Source: Daedaleopsis sinensis (Eukaryota > Basidiomycota > Agaricomycetes > Polyporales > Polyporaceae). From it: a DNA stretch of 64,000 bases. Location: the NCBI GenBank assembly GCA_033807695.1, contig CM066300.1:2356001-2420000 (forward strand). Reading direction: 5' to 3'. Positions 33,821 through 46,585 of this stretch are shown here, in pieces. Every line of letters starts with the position of its first letter. The first letter of the stretch is position 1. Under the pieces are notes generated by a model. It was not told the origin of the DNA and searched no databases. It was given only the letters and a program-made list of their open reading frames with translations. The translations under genes and the position numbers were made by a program.

Positions 33821-36039
33821 ATGGGCGTCGAGGACAAGCACGATAGCTCTCACACCGTGAGCGAGACCGTGGTCGAGAAGCGTCTGCACTATGACTCCGA
33901 GTCTATGGCCGGCGTAGCCCCTGCGGAGGGCACCTTGAAGCGTCAACTCAAGAACAGGCACATCGCCATGATCAGTATTGGTGGTATGTGCACTATGTTG
34001 CTAGGAGCGCGCCAGTAGACCGACCTACGATTTTCCAGGTGTTATCGGTACCGGTCTGTTCTTGGGCACGGCGACTTCATTGGCATCTGGTGGACCCGTT
34101 GGTCTCTTGCTCGGTTATATTACTGTCGGCACGGTCTGCTACAGCGTCATGGTACGTCTTGCGGTTATGCTCAGTGGCAGGATCCTGCTGAACGACCGCT
34201 CGCCCGACAGGTCTCACTGGGAGAGATGATTGCTTACCTTCCCTTGCCTGGTGGCCACATTCGTCTCGCTGAGCGTTTCGTTGACCCCGCTTTCTCGTTC
34301 ACTATGGTCAGTGACGGCCCTCGTGCTGATCTACCCTGAATGCTGACCTCAACGCGATCGCCGAAAATGTTGCAGGGATGGAACTATTGTACGTCAACGC
34401 TTGCTTCTTTCTCATCATCCAACGCCTTATGCCTCAACGTTGACCGTCTTAGGGTATAACTGGTCGATCATTCTGCCCGCTGAGCTTTCCGCTGCCGCTG
34501 TTCTCATCAACTTCTGGAACGACTCGGTAAACAACGCGGTATGGATAACGATTTGTCTCATCGTTGTCGTGATCATCAACCTCTTCGGCGCTGGTGTCTA
34601 CGGAGAGGCCGAGTTTATTTTCGCGTGAGTAGCCCGAAATATCTACTGCGCATGTTTTTGAGCGGCCACCATTGCAGTTCAATCAAGGTCGTCACGGTCG
34701 TCGGTCTCATCATCCTTGGTATCGTTCTTGACCTTGGCGGTGGACCGGACCACGACCGTCTCGGTTTCCGCTTCTGGAAGAACCCGGGTCCGTTTGTGCA
34801 GTTCAACGGCATCGCTGGCGCGAAGGGTCAGTTCCTCGGCTGGGCCGCGGTGCTCACACAGTCCGCATTCTCATTTATCGGTACCGAGATTGTCGCTGTA
34901 CGTTTCCTCATCTCACCATCCAATGCCCGACGAAGCTGACGGAGCCCGCAGATCGCCGCTGGTGAGGCCAAGAACCCCCGCCGCAACCTGCCCAAAGCCA
35001 TCAAGCGCGTGTACATCCGTATCCTGCTCTTCTACATCGGTGGTGTCATCATCATCGGTCTCCTCGTCCCTTCAAACGACCCCGGCCTCTCGCTCACCAC
35101 TAACAATGCCGCGAAGTCTCCCTTCGTTATCGCCATCAAGCGTGCTGGTATTCATGGTCTCCCGTCGGTCATCAACGCTGCGCTCTTGACCTCGGCGTGG
35201 TCGGCCGCTTCCAGTGATTTGTACACCAGCTCCCGTGCCCTTTGTAAGTCATTGGTACATATAGCCTTGCGCGGCGGAGACTGACCCGTTACACCAGACG
35301 GTCTCGCGCTCGCTGGTAACGCTCCCAAGATCTTCACCCGGGTAACCAAAAGGGGTCTCCCGCTCATCTCTATCCTCTTCTGCGCTCTGTTTGCCGCCCT
35401 CGCATTCATGGGAATCTCGAATGGTTCTGGCCGTGTCTTCACTTGGTTTTCTAACAGTATGTCGCCGTCGATGATCGTTCCTGGCACCGCAGTACTCACG
35501 CCGCCGTTCAGTGACCTCCATCGCCGGTCTTATGACCTGGTTCGGTATCTGCGTCACCTACATCCGGTTCCACAAGGGCTTCAAGATGCAGGGCTTCGAC
35601 CGCGCTACGCTTCCCTATGCCAGCCCCCTCCAGCCGTTTGCTGCGTGGTACGCCTTGGTGTGGTGCCTCGTCATATGCTTCGTAAGTTTCCCGTTTCCCG
35701 TATCTCTGCGGGCTGTTGCTCACTTGTCGTTCACGCAGTTCTCCGGCTGGTCTGTCTTCCTCAAGGGCAACTGGAAGGTGGAGACGTTTGTGACGAACTA
35801 CATTCCGTTCGCGCTGTTCCCCATCCTATACATCGGCGCGAGGTTCTACTTCCGCACTCCGCCTGTTAAGCCCGAGAACATGGACTTCATCAGCGGCTTG
35901 AAGGAAGTCGAAGCCGAATGCTACGATGAGCCCGTTCCGCGCAACTGGGGTGAGCGCTTCTGGGCTTGGTTGGTGAGTGGTCTCGTCCGAGGTTCGTGTG
36001 CTAAGAGCGTTGGCTGACTTGGATGTCTTCTAGATGTAA
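33821..36039 (+). CDS. Amino-acid permease (APC superfamily, YAT type)
   Basis: Eleven exons join in frame to 545 residues; the last exon (36034-36039) holds only Met and the stop. The protein imports amino acids with protons across the plasma membrane. It has a charged cytosolic N-terminus and the helix-1 signature KRQLKNRHIAMISIGGVIGTGLFLGT. It continues with GEMIAYLPLPGGHIRLAERFVDP, GWNYWYNWSIILPAELSAAA, FIGTEIVAIAAGEAKNPRRNLPKAIK and SAASSDLYTSSRALYGLALAGNAPK. About twelve membrane helices are visible and the C-terminal tail is short. These features fit the yeast-type permease family (Gap1, Agp1, Dip5 and relatives); specificity cannot be read from sequence. One internal exon has only 13 nt (34376-34388). 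Confidence 0.92.
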
Positions 36040-38032
36040 AACGTCCTTCGTTGGCGATGATACTACGCACCGTTCAATGTAATGCTCATAGAAGCTGTTG
36101 TAATGCTCTCCGACTCTCATGACGCATGATCTGCATTCGATCTCTTGTGCATGCCTTCTGCTTAATTATCCTGTACTGTACATGACGCGGGGGATGTACA
36201 TCGGTTTACCCCGTTGGAATATATCATTATTATACCGAACACAAACTCTGTGGGACACCGTCATCTCTACACAAGATGAATGAAGACCGCCATGGGCATC
36301 AGATCACCGAGACCAAGAAACACATCCTCGAGCTCCTCGTCGTTTCCGCGGTTGCCTAGGGTCAGTAGATCGCGCGAATCCTATTCAATGCGGGAGGGAA
36401 TAGATTGACAGGCAGTCAGCACTGCGCAAAGTTAACATTCGATTTCTCACAAACTTAGGATGGAATGGTGTATGCTCGGTTGACCGGTCAATTCCCGCAA
36501 GTCAGAAAGAATGTTCGCCATCTGCGCCACCACCGATGGGTCGGCCGCGACTCTCGAGCTCGCGCGCACGGAGATGGTGGGGTTCAACTTTCAACTCAAT
36601 CAGCCAGCAAGTGCTGGGAAGCTCGACGGACGCACAAGTGAGCACTCGAGCAAGCGTCCTGCGGAGTCGGAGATCAGGACGGGCTGACGGACTCGGAGAG
36701 AGACGGGCAGGTCGGATTCAATTGGCGACATGTTTGAGGACCTCCAGCTGGGAGAGGTTTCTCTATTCTCTACGCTCCCCAGCAGTCCCCAGCTGTCAGG
36801 CTGCGCCGCACAATCATCGGATCGCGTATGTCGGAGGGGGGAGTATCAGGGAGTAAGTATCTAGAACTCGCCACAGGCGCAGTGGACGTACGTTACACGC
36901 TGTTTCATGTCGACCATTCTTCTTCTGTGCCTCGCAGGGCGCTGCGCATTTCATTTTGGCGGCAGTGGAGTCTGGACGCTGATGGAGCGTCAGTAGTGCG
37001 TACATACGACTCCCGTACGTGCACTGGGCGGGAGGAGAATGCCCTTGTTCCGATTCGTCCGCAGTCGATGCGCCTCCGCCCCTCTCCGCCCCGACGTTGA
37101 GATGAGCAGTCTCAGACATACGTGAATCACTGAATGGCCCTGTGGCCCGATAGTGATGTGGGGTTGATCCCGCTAGTGCCATTGGACGCGGGTTCTGTTC
37201 GTGATTATCATGATGAACTGCTACGTACGTAGAAGGGCGTACCGGCAAAGCTCGTGTGTCATTGCTTGTACTCTCTACTTGGAGATACAGACATCGAATA
37301 TGTAGCAGAGGTCGGGCGCTGCGGTCGTACCGGTATCATTCAAAGTAAGTCGGGGGTAAGACCAAATCCCGGACTGTTTGTGCGGCAATACGCGCAGCGA
37401 CAGACAATGCTTGGAAGAACTTCAGGGCACATCTTGCGACTCACCGGAGTGCGAGGGGCGGTGGGAGTATTCAAAGAAGCTGAGAAGCAGACCGTACTTG
37501 TCTGCGCAGAGGGTTTTGGCATGATACAGCGCAATCGTGACGTTACATCCTGACATGAGATGAGGCTTGCAATTGGAGGGCCTGATGGAGATATGCATGC
37601 TCGCTGCCTGTGAACTAGCATGGTCAGTATGTCCATGTATGTGGTTGATCGAGTTGACGAGGACTAGGTACTTTTGTACGCCGACTCTTGCCGAGTGGGG
37701 GACTATTGCTACCTGGGTATGTAGTGATTGGAGCTCAGTACTAGTAAGAGACATCAGTAGCGTAATTATGGAGGCGGGAAAGATGGCTGTACTCTGGAGT
37801 TTGATGATACAATCATGGCTGAACAGGGTGCAGTGATGGATGATCTGGCGGAGGATATGCTGGGCATGGGAGCCTCATGCAGTCGAGGGCCGTGGTAGTA
37901 ACGAGCGCAAGCGACGGCAACACCGGACGAGAGACTTGCTACTCCCCATCGTCCTCTACCCGCACACCATTCTGCACGTCCATCACGACCTCTGCACTCC
38001 CGACTCGCCTCCCGCCAGCCAGACCGCGCCGA
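36040..38032. other. Long intergenic region, no gene seen
   Basis: About 2 kb lies between the permease and the LRR-RhoGEF. The first part is 3' UTR, with an inverted repeat TGTACAT...ATGTACA (36177-36200) that could form a small hairpin. Frames in 36536-37840 lack codon bias and motifs. Part of the right half is presumably the RhoGEF promoter and 5' UTR. Confidence 0.45.
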
Positions 38033-41000
38033 ATGCCTGGGTTCGACATAGAAGATGAGCTGTACTCGTCCTACACCTCTCGCCCGGGACCGCGACTTCC
38101 TGATGACGACGTCGACGCGGACAGCCCGGTGCTAGGACTTTGGGCGGACGTTGAGGAGAAGCGTGTGTGGAACAGGCGGTCTGGTGAGTCGTGCTCGTCG
38201 ACGTTCGAATGATGGTCCCTATACGCCCGTTTCGGCCCCTCGGGAATTCGCGCCCAGAGAACCTGGGTTACCGTAGAGCTGGCTGCTTCCTCGTCTTCTT
38301 CCACCGTCCTTGCCTTCCGACCGCCGTCCCTCGACACTCTCCGCCCTCTCCCCCCGTCCTCCTCGGCCACCCGGCCATTCACTCCTTCCGCACCCTTCCT
38401 CTCCGTGTTTCCTTTCGCTCTTTACACAGCAGCTGATACAGTTCCCCCTTATTCAGAGCTCGACTATTACCACTTCTCTGCGCTCTCGCCCCCCTCCCCC
38501 TTCTCTCCAAGCAAGGCCGCGATGCTCGCAAGACCGCGCGCCCCGACTCCCTCAAGGGTCTCGGTCGCTCAGGACGATTGGAACTCGGACTACGACCCCT
38601 CTTCCCCAGGTGTATCCCCTTCAAGTGCTCACATGGTTGGCTCCCCATCCTCAACGCTTCCCTCCCCTCCACCCGTCATAAACTCGCAGTCCCTCTCTGC
38701 CCTCGGCTACACCGCGTTCGGCAACAACAACGTCGATGACGAGGGAGAGGGTGCGCTGTCTGACTCCGGCTACTCTCATTCCTCCTCTCAGCGCTCGACC
38801 TCTGTCACCGCACTCCCCGATCCCTCACAATTCCCAGATCCATATCCGTACCGGAGGCCGTCGCGGTGGCATGTAGGCACGAACACTCCTGCCCTCTCTT
38901 CCGCGGACTCCTCGTCTGCATCGACGCGCTCGTCTGCGTACACTGGGTCCGCGAAATCAGGTGACTACGGCCATGTGCTTGTTGCGCTAAACGACGACGA
39001 GCTGGCCAGAGGTGTGGGAGTAGGTATCACCACCGACGATGTCGTCCAGCTTCTTTCGAAGGATCCGGGAGCAACCGCTACCACACAAGGTAGGACACCT
39101 GTCGATCAGACACGCTGGTCGGAGTTCTACCCCAACGGTATCCGCTCGCGGTCATCGTCGCTTGGGTATAACAAGTCGGAGCATGCCCAGGAGAAGGCGT
39201 TACCACCACTCCGGGGCTCTCCGAGCTTCGACATGGGATGGCAACGCCCCGACGAACGCGACGAAGCGGGCTTGGGAAGCGATGAGGAACTGGACGACGA
39301 CCCGTCCTTCGACGAGGACGATGAGGATGAGGACGATGAGGAGCCTACTAGTGCCGCGATCATCGCGGAGGAAGGGCGCGCCGTCATTATCAGGGGAGGT
39401 GATATCCCCATCAACAAAGTGCACGTTCATCCGGGTATGTCTCCCTTCTCTTCGTGCTCAGAGCTGTAGCCTGACAGTGGCGACATATGTTAGACACTAC
39501 GCACCTGCTCATCGGCTCCTCGCCTACACCAAATGGTGTGCCATCATTCCTAGGGACTCATCTGCCGAATATCACTGCAAGTTTGCTCGCCCTCGACATC
39601 TCTGTTAACTTCCTTAGTGCCCTTCCACCAATCCTCTCTGCTTGCGAGAATCTAGAAGAGTTGAACATCGCCTCGAATCCCTTACGTGCTCTGCCGATGT
39701 TCTTGGCGACGCTCACCAACCTTCGCGTTCTCATCGTTGACTCAACCGGCATCAGTACCCTTCCTGCAAACTTCGCGTCTCTTGAGAAGCTTCACACGTT
39801 GAGTATTCGGAGGAACAAGATGCATTCCTTGCCCAGTTGGCTCTGTGTCCTACCGGCTCTGGAGACACTCCTCGTGGACGGAAATCCTTTCCAAGGTCCT
39901 TGGAAGGCCCTCATGGAACCTCTACTTACACGAGGTCCAATGTCGCCCAGTTTTCAGCCCTCAACTCCCATGTTCCCCCTCCCTTCCGCGAGCATGCGAA
40001 GTACCTCCACAGCTATGACTGAGGCTGACGATGAAGATTCTGTTCCTTCGTTGGATCGTCATGATCAGGAAGAAGAGGATGTTACAGTTACATCTCCTCA
40101 TGCTCCTCACCTAGCACGGTCTATTACTGCACCCTCACATCCTGGTAGCCAACTACCTTCTCCCGGCCTCTCGCGTACGAGGACCACTCCGAACCGCTCT
40201 TACTTCGACAAAAGCCGCGCCAGCAGCAACACGCCACAGTCGATGTTCAGCGAAGCAGGCCCCTCAAAGTCCCCCAGGGGCACGCCCGATCCTGAGAGAG
40301 AAGTTCGGAAGATGAAGAGCGCTGGAGAGCTGCGTAGGAATAACGGCACCTCACTCAGGGCACCTTCTACATCAGCGTCATCATCGCCCCAGCGGCTCGC
40401 TTTAACGGAGTATGTTACTTCTGCGTCGAGCTCGAATCTGCTCAACGTGGGCAGTTCCGCCCAGGACAGCCAGTCCATGCCTCGCAGGTTCGCGAGCCTC
40501 GGTGTCGCAACGGGAGCCATGTCTCCGACAACGAGCAGCCGCTCGCGACGGACGGTGGACAGCAGCATCTGGGACAGCCCGACTGAGGAGGAGACACTCG
40601 TGGAGCCAGTTCCGCCCCTCCCCAGCAACAATGTCATCTTCCCTCAAGAAGGCCCGTATGCGATGGACCACGCTCTGCCTCCACGGCCCCGGCCCAAGGA
40701 CGACAAATCAAGCCGATGGGGATTCCTCAAGAAAATGTCCATGGGCAAGATGCGCCCCGAGCCTCCGGTTTCCCGTACCTCGGTGCACGGGTCACACCTA
40801 CGGCAGCAACATCTCCTCTCCCGTCCGGGTACCCCCCAGCAGCCGGCGAGCGTTCCCGCGATTGATGTGCGCATTTCTACCACCGGCGCTCTGCTTCATC
40901 CGGAACACTTGGAGAACGCGCCAGTACCCCCCAGCCTCTCGCGCAAAGCCTCGAGCGACCTTCTCAAGATCTCCCCTCTAGACCAGCTCAAGAAGGCCTC

Positions 41001-43215
41001 CAACGAGGCCGCGAAGCTAGCACCAAATCCCTCTGCAAACAGCCTCCTTGTGCCAGCGGCTGTTTCGACTTCTCGCTCTGCGAAGCGCAGGAGCTTCCTT
41101 CCGATCGACATGTCCCCCATCCCCATCCCCAATGCGTCACAATTCGTACCTGGTGTCACCGCCACGAATACCGGCGACGAAGCAGAAGAATTCGTACCAT
41201 CTGTGCCTAGCCCTGTGCTGGTGGAGTCGTACGATGAGATCCAGAGCCGTGAGGCGGAGCGAGAGCGGGAAGCCCGCATTCGCGCCCTGCGATCGGTGAT
41301 GTCGTACCTGCGCGATATGCAAGACCTCAGCCAAGTTCAATCGCAGACGATGTCCGTCTATGGCAGTCCTTCTGCGGAAATACCAACCACACGGTCACGT
41401 CGGCCGACGATGGTGGACAATGGTCGCCTGCCTTCGGAAATGTCGTTGTCTTCTATCGGAACAGGTGGACCGTCGTCGTCGCGACCGGAGTCTGTCAACC
41501 TCCGGAGCACGGAGGGTCGCAGCGGCAACACGACCCAGACGAACAGTGTAGCCACCACGGACAGTACAGGCTCTGGCGGCGCTGAGGAGCGGAAGTACAA
41601 GGATGATAAGACTAAACGGGCAAGGGTTATTCGTGAGATTGTCGAGTGCGTGTTCTTTTATCAGCTCTGCCCTCCACACACTAAGTATATTTGACAGAAC
41701 GGAGCGGACATATGTCAAGGGTCTGCAGGAGCTTGTGGACATTTACATCCAGCCTGCGGCTGCGGCTGTGAACGCTCTCGGTGGCGTCGGTCAGTCCAAA
41801 GACACTGTGGTCCCGTCACAGGAGCGTAAGATCGTGTTCGGTGGGATCGAGTCGTTATTCGTCTTCCACCGACAGAGCTTCCTACCTGCGCTCGAAAGGG
41901 CCTCAGCACCTATCTTGACGCCCAATCCGAACGATGATGGGCAGTTGTCTTTGGACGTGGCTCGAGACGTGGCGAACACATTCGTCTCGCATGCTGCTTT
42001 TATGAAGATGTACTCCACGTATATCAAGTAAGTGCACCTAAGCTTCTGTAAAGTGCCACGTTCCTGATCATCGCATGTAGCAACTTCGACAACTCAGTTC
42101 AACGTATCAAGATGTGGGTGACAGACAGGCCGACGCCTGCGCCAACCCAGGCGCTGTCGCCGTCCTCGAGCAGCTCACATGTTGTGGGCCTGGGCTTGAC
42201 GATAGCTGCTGGCATGGGCAATACCGCTCTTTCGGATAGCGCATCGCAAGCTAGCAGTGTCAATCTCTCGTCGAGTCAACGGAAGCGAATAAAGGCGTAC
42301 CTGAAGCGTTGCAGGATGAATCCTAGACATTCGCAATTGAATCTGGAAGGTTATCTGCTGCTTCCTGTGCAGCGTATACCACGCTACCGTTTGCTGGTCA
42401 GTGCCACAAAACAGTTCATCATTTTATTGTCAATGTCCTGACTCATGTGACGCATGGCAGCTCGAGGAACTTGTTCGCAGCAGTCCGCCAGCGTACCAGT
42501 ACATGGACGATCCGATCGATCGCGCATTGACGGAAATCGCATCCCTCGCTACCAACATGAACGAGGGCAAGCGTGAGTCCGAGTCTCGCCGTCGCCTTGT
42601 GCAATGGCAGTCGAGGATACGCGGGAAGTTCCCCAGCCCACTCGTGCAGCCGCATCGGTACGTAGAACTATCATTCGCTACCGAGCAATTAACTGAGCTG
42701 ACCCTCGGATTGACAGGCGTCTCATCATGGACGGTCCGTTGAGGCTTACGCGTGTGGTCAGGAAGGCGACGGTAGCCTTCGAGGTCATTGACGCTCAAGG
42801 CGACTCCTCGTCCGTCGAGGTTGAATGCTTGTCACCAGAGTTGACCCCCAGGTCCCTGATCGGCATTCTGTGCAACGATCTGCTGGTACTATGCCGGGAT
42901 CCTTCAGACGGGCAGGACCCGACTGCTTATGTTGATCTTTGGGCTGTGCTCCGGATGCAAACGCTTCCCCAGCCAGCTAGTATTGTGCACAGTACTAGTG
43001 AGTATATTCCTCGCTTCGCGAGCTGGTTCACTCTGACACTTGTTACAGCTCTTCGTCTTGTTGACAACAAGGCGATCCTTTACTTCGATGCCCCAACAAC
43101 GTCCGACGCCTTGACCTGGTTCCGAGGTGAGCCTCTAGTTGCGTGCGCAGCATGTAATAGCTTTCTGACCTCGCTTCTAGCTATCAACCTCCACATACCT
43201 GCATCCAAGGCCTAA
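38033..43215 (+). CDS. Leucine-rich-repeat Rho guanine-nucleotide exchange factor (DH-PH)
   Basis: Nine exons (38033-38183, 38430-39434, 39494-41645, 41698-42027, 42081-42396, 42461-42657, 42717-42997, 43049-43126, 43181-43215) give 1514 residues, all in phase. The order is a disordered Ser/Pro/acidic N-terminus (about 1-380), then leucine-rich repeats (about 385-510; ITASLLALDISVNFLSALP, LEELNIASNPLRALP, LHTLSIRRNKMHSLP). A long Ser/Pro-rich region follows (510-1095). The DH domain covers about 1100-1390 (IVETERTYVKGLQELVDIYI, NLEGYLLLPVQRIPRYRLLLEELV). A PH domain comes last (LIMDGPLRLTRVV). DH domains load GTP onto Rho or Cdc42, controlling polarity and wall synthesis. A 50-residue insertion splits the DH domain. 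The target GTPase is unknown. Confidence 0.9.
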
Positions 43216-43802
43216 TGCTTACGGACCATCTTCATCTTCGACCCTCCTGTCACTAACAATGCGATACTGTCTTACTACTACCGCCCCATGCCCCCATCAC
43301 CCCGGCTCCATGCGCACACTCCTTCTACTGTATCTCTCGCTCACTCACTTCGCCAGGCCTGTGTTCCTACTACCAGCTAGCGCTGTTCGCTCCTTACCCT
43401 CCTCCGTTTATCCCTCATCTGCACCATGGGCTGTCACTGCATCTTTTTATTTTAGACTGGTTTGTACTTAACCTGCCGGCTCTGTCGATAATCCAGCGAT
43501 AATCTATGAGATCACATGTAGAGACCTTTAAGAGCCAGTCACCCAGGATTCGGCCGACGTGCATCGCCCGAAACAAGCGAGAGCGCTTAGATCTAACAGC
43601 ACGTGCAGCGAAATTATCAGATAAGCCATGGCCGGTTTATGACGCATATTCTCGGCGCCGTGCTCTTTAACGCAGCACTCCCGTTCACTCCCGTCGTCGC
43701 AGCGGCCGTGCGAGTCCACTGACTCGTTCCCAAAGCCCTTCTGTAGGCCTTCGCGCCTTACCCAGCTCCCTTCTCCTCCTCTTGGTGTGTCGTCTAGATA
43801 GC
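43216..43802. other. Intergenic region, no gene seen
   Basis: The 587 bases between two same-strand genes hold the RhoGEF 3' UTR and the carrier promoter. No further gene is supported. Confidence 0.5.
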
Positions 43803-44976
43803 ATGGAGCCTTTCGAAGCCAAGCTCGTTGCAGCCGCGACCGGGTCCACGGTCACCGCGTTGACAAGTAAGTCCTCCACAGGTTGGACAGGAACTGTTTG
43901 TGCTCATCCGTCCTCAGTGACTCCTTTTGACGTGGTGAAGACTCGTTTGCAGACGCAGCCACCACCGCGTCCTCGGCTTCTGTTTCCCAATCCCCCGCCG
44001 AACACATGCTGCCAGACAGCGTCGACCACATGTGTCCGGAACATGTCTTCGCTCGCGACTACCGTGCAGGGCGAGGTAGTGTGTATATGGGACCACGGCG
44101 TGTACAAGACAGAGAGAGTGAATGGCTTCTACGATGCGGTCAAGCACGTATGGCGAGCAGAAGGAATTTCTGGACTTTGGAAAGGCGCAGGAACGTCATT
44201 GTGAGCACACTCTGCACATCCTGGTTCGTTGCACACTGACGATCGCTGTGCGCCGTGCAGACTCATTGGCGTGCCAGCGTCGACATGCTACATGCTCACA
44301 TACGACCACCTGCTACGGGAAGCCCTCCCGCCATTACTCCCGTCCTCCCTCGTCCCTCTCACCGCCGGCATCCTCGCACGAACAGCCATCACGTCTCTTT
44401 TGTCTCCCCTTGAACTCGTCCGAACAAATTTGCAATCCACACCCCCGTCACCCGACCACCCGCACACCCTCCGCTCCGTCCTGTTCTCTGTCCGCAGCCT
44501 GGCCCAATCCAAAGGTTGGCATTACCTCTGGCGCGGTCTCGGTCCCACTCTCTGGCGCGACGTGCCATTCAGTGGACTGTACTGGGCCGGGTACGAGACC
44601 TGCAAACGAAGACTAGGTCGCCTTGGTTATGAGGGTGCTGGGGCGGCGTTCTTCAGCGGTGCCGTCAGTGGGACCACTGCGGCTCTGGTGACATCGCCAT
44701 TCGACGTGCTCAAAACACGACGACAAGCGCTTCTGATGTCGGCGAACACTGGATCGACCTCCACGCTCGTTCTTACTGCCGAGATTCTCCGGAACGAAGG
44801 CCTCTCTGCGCTATACGCAGGGATTGTGCCGCGAATAACGAAAATCGCACCGGCGTGTGGTATTATGATTGCTTGCTTTGAGGTATGCACATCCTCCAGT
44901 CGACGATCCCCTTTATACATACTGACCTGAGTAACAGGGTGTTGGACGGTTCTTGGCCGTGGATCATAGATCATGA
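43803..44976 (+). CDS. MTM1: Mitochondrial carrier of the Mtm1/SLC25A39-40 group
   Basis: Four exons (43803-43866, 43918-44200, 44261-44882, 44938-44976) give 335 residues. Three carrier repeats are visible, with signatures MTPFDVVKTRL (split by intron 1), LSPLELVRTNL and TSPFDVLKTRR. Further blocks are GISGLWKGAGTSL and LWRDVPFSGLYWAGYE. The first matrix loop is long and holds Cys at about 52, 53, 60 and 77. Mtm1 and its animal relatives SLC25A39/40 support mitochondrial glutathione import, and yeast Mtm1 affects manganese loading of Sod2 (family knowledge). In the animal protein a Cys-rich matrix loop takes part in iron-sulfur sensing; the comparable loop here is suggestive only. The protein sits in the inner mitochondrial membrane. 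Confidence 0.87.
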
Positions 44977-45079
44977 TACCTGTATAATCCTAATGTCCGC
45001 ACGCTATCGTTATACATGCATCTAGTACCCAGGGAAAGCAATACAGCACGAGAGCGACAAAGAACCGTAGGCTGGATTA

Positions 45080-46171
45080 TTAACCCAACCTGTTCAACTG
45101 TTTCTTCGCACTACTCAGCTTGCCCCCGACCCTGTCTACGTCGGATGTCAGAGTCTCCAACTCCTCAATCTGCTCCTTAATCTCCTGGTTAATCGCGAGA
45201 CCGAGCTGCTTCTGTCGTGATAGTATTGTCGACAATTGAGCTAGCTGCGCGTCCTGCTGATCCATCTGCGTCTGGTGGAGCTGCACGAGTCCGTGGTCAT
45301 CCAACGGTCTCGTCTGCTCCGTCTCCGCCGGCTGCGCTGGCTTCCCGAACACACGCGCGACCGGCCTGCTGAACCCGCCAGGCATCGCACTCGACGTCGA
45401 CGGCCCAAGCAACGCTTCGCGGTCTGACGACGACGCAGGGTTCCGCTCAGCAGCCGACCCGATCCCCCGCGACGTCATGCGCGCGACGGTGACGATCTTC
45501 GCGAGCTTCTCGCAGTCGTCCCGCAGCCGCGCCGCCATATCCGTCCTCCTCTGGAGCTCGCCCTCGCTCATCCCCGCCATCCCGAGCGTCCTGAGCCCGT
45601 CCTCGAGCGCCCCGACGCGCGAGAGCACGCCCGCGAGCTTCTTCTTCGCCTGCACGTTCGCCTGGTGCGCGCCCGAGACGTCGTTGCTGTCGGCGAGCGC
45701 GTCGCGGCGGTTGATGTCCGCCCGCACGTCCCGCACGCGCGCCTGCACGTCCTGGTGCTCGTCGAGCCACGAGGACGCGGAGAACTGGCCGGCCCCGCTC
45801 CCCCCAGCGTCCTGCCGGCCGACGGGGACCCCGAGGAAGTCGCGGAAGGCGAAGGACTCGCGCCAGACGTCGTCGCGGGCGGAGAGGATCGCGCGGAGGT
45901 ACGTCTCGAGGCCCGCGCGGCGCTCCTCGAGCAGCGCGGGGTCCGTCGAGGAGCGCAGGAACTTGAGGGTGTGCTTGGGCGGGAGAGGGGCTGGGGGCGC
46001 GGCGCCGGTGGACTTTGTGAGCTCGAGGTGCAGGTCTGCGAACTCGGAGTAGCGGCGCCACATCTGCCAGGAGCGGACGGAGGCTTGGATCTCGATGCGG
46101 AAGACGACGTGTGGCTTGGGCTGGGTGCGGTCTTCCCAGCCGCGAATGTGGATGGCTTGGATGGCGGTCAT
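45080..46171 (-). CDS. VAM7: Vacuolar Qc-SNARE Vam7 (PX domain plus SNARE)
   Basis: A single uninterrupted frame of 363 residues, unusual in this intron-rich window. The PX domain occupies about residues 1-115: IQAIHIRGWE, VVFRIEIQASVRSWQMWRRYSEFADLH and LPPKHTLKFLRSS. It contains the RRYSEF motif, which binds phosphatidylinositol 3-phosphate. A helical middle follows, then the SNARE helix near the end (MDQQDAQLAQLSTILSRQKQ, LAINQEIKEQIEELETL) with a Gln at the expected zero layer. There is no membrane anchor, as in yeast Vam7, which is recruited by lipid and the HOPS complex for vacuole fusion. I use ATG 46171; an upstream in-frame GTG is not needed. The gene converges on the carrier gene, with 103 bases between the stops. 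Confidence 0.9.
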   Translation of the reverse strand: MTAIQAIHIRGWEDRTQPKPHVVFRIEIQASVRSWQMWRRYSEFADLHLELTKSTGAAPPAPLPPKHTLKFLRSSTDPALLEERRAGLETYLRAILSARDDVWRESFAFRDFLGVPVGRQDAGGSGAGQFSASSWLDEHQDVQARVRDVRADINRRDALADSNDVSGAHQANVQAKKKLAGVLSRVGALEDGLRTLGMAGMSEGELQRRTDMAARLRDDCEKLAKIVTVARMTSRGIGSAAERNPASSSDREALLGPSTSSAMPGGFSRPVARVFGKPAQPAETEQTRPLDDHGLVQLHQTQMDQQDAQLAQLSTILSRQKQLGLAINQEIKEQIEELETLTSDVDRVGGKLSSAKKQLNRLG

Positions 46172-46585
46172 GTCGGCTGGCACTCAGCAGAGACAGAAGA
46201 TGGGAGGGAGGAGAGAGAGGAGGAGAGAGTCTGGAGGAGAGCAAGGGAGGAGGAAGTGCTTGGTCAAGTGCCGTGTATGTGCCATGCAGCAGTCGGTCTC
46301 TACCAGGCGAGCGCCTACCGGTGACTTTATCCGTCCGCGTCAGGCATCGTCCAGGTAAGCTCAAGCTTTGCAATTTGCAATCCCAATCTCATGCTCGAGC
46401 TTCGTATGTCTAAACAGGTCAGATAGAGTCTAGTAGGTCATATCGTTATTAGCCCTCAATAGCGTCAGAAAACAACAAAGAGATATTGGTACAGATGCGT
46501 CCAAAGCTAAGAGCAAGATCTGCAGGTAAGGCTACATCTACGTGAACTACGCGCCGTCAAACTATCTCTCAGAACCACCTTTCCC

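Noticed and set aside
36177..36200. Inverted repeat TGTACAT...ATGTACA as a terminator
   Set aside because: Arms of 7 bases in a 3' UTR are weak, and RNA polymerase II does not need such hairpins.
45447..46373. Two frames of 200-300 residues overlapping VAM7 on both strands
   Set aside because: They shadow the GC-rich PX-domain coding sequence; the minus-strand one is Arg/Pro-rich without structure.
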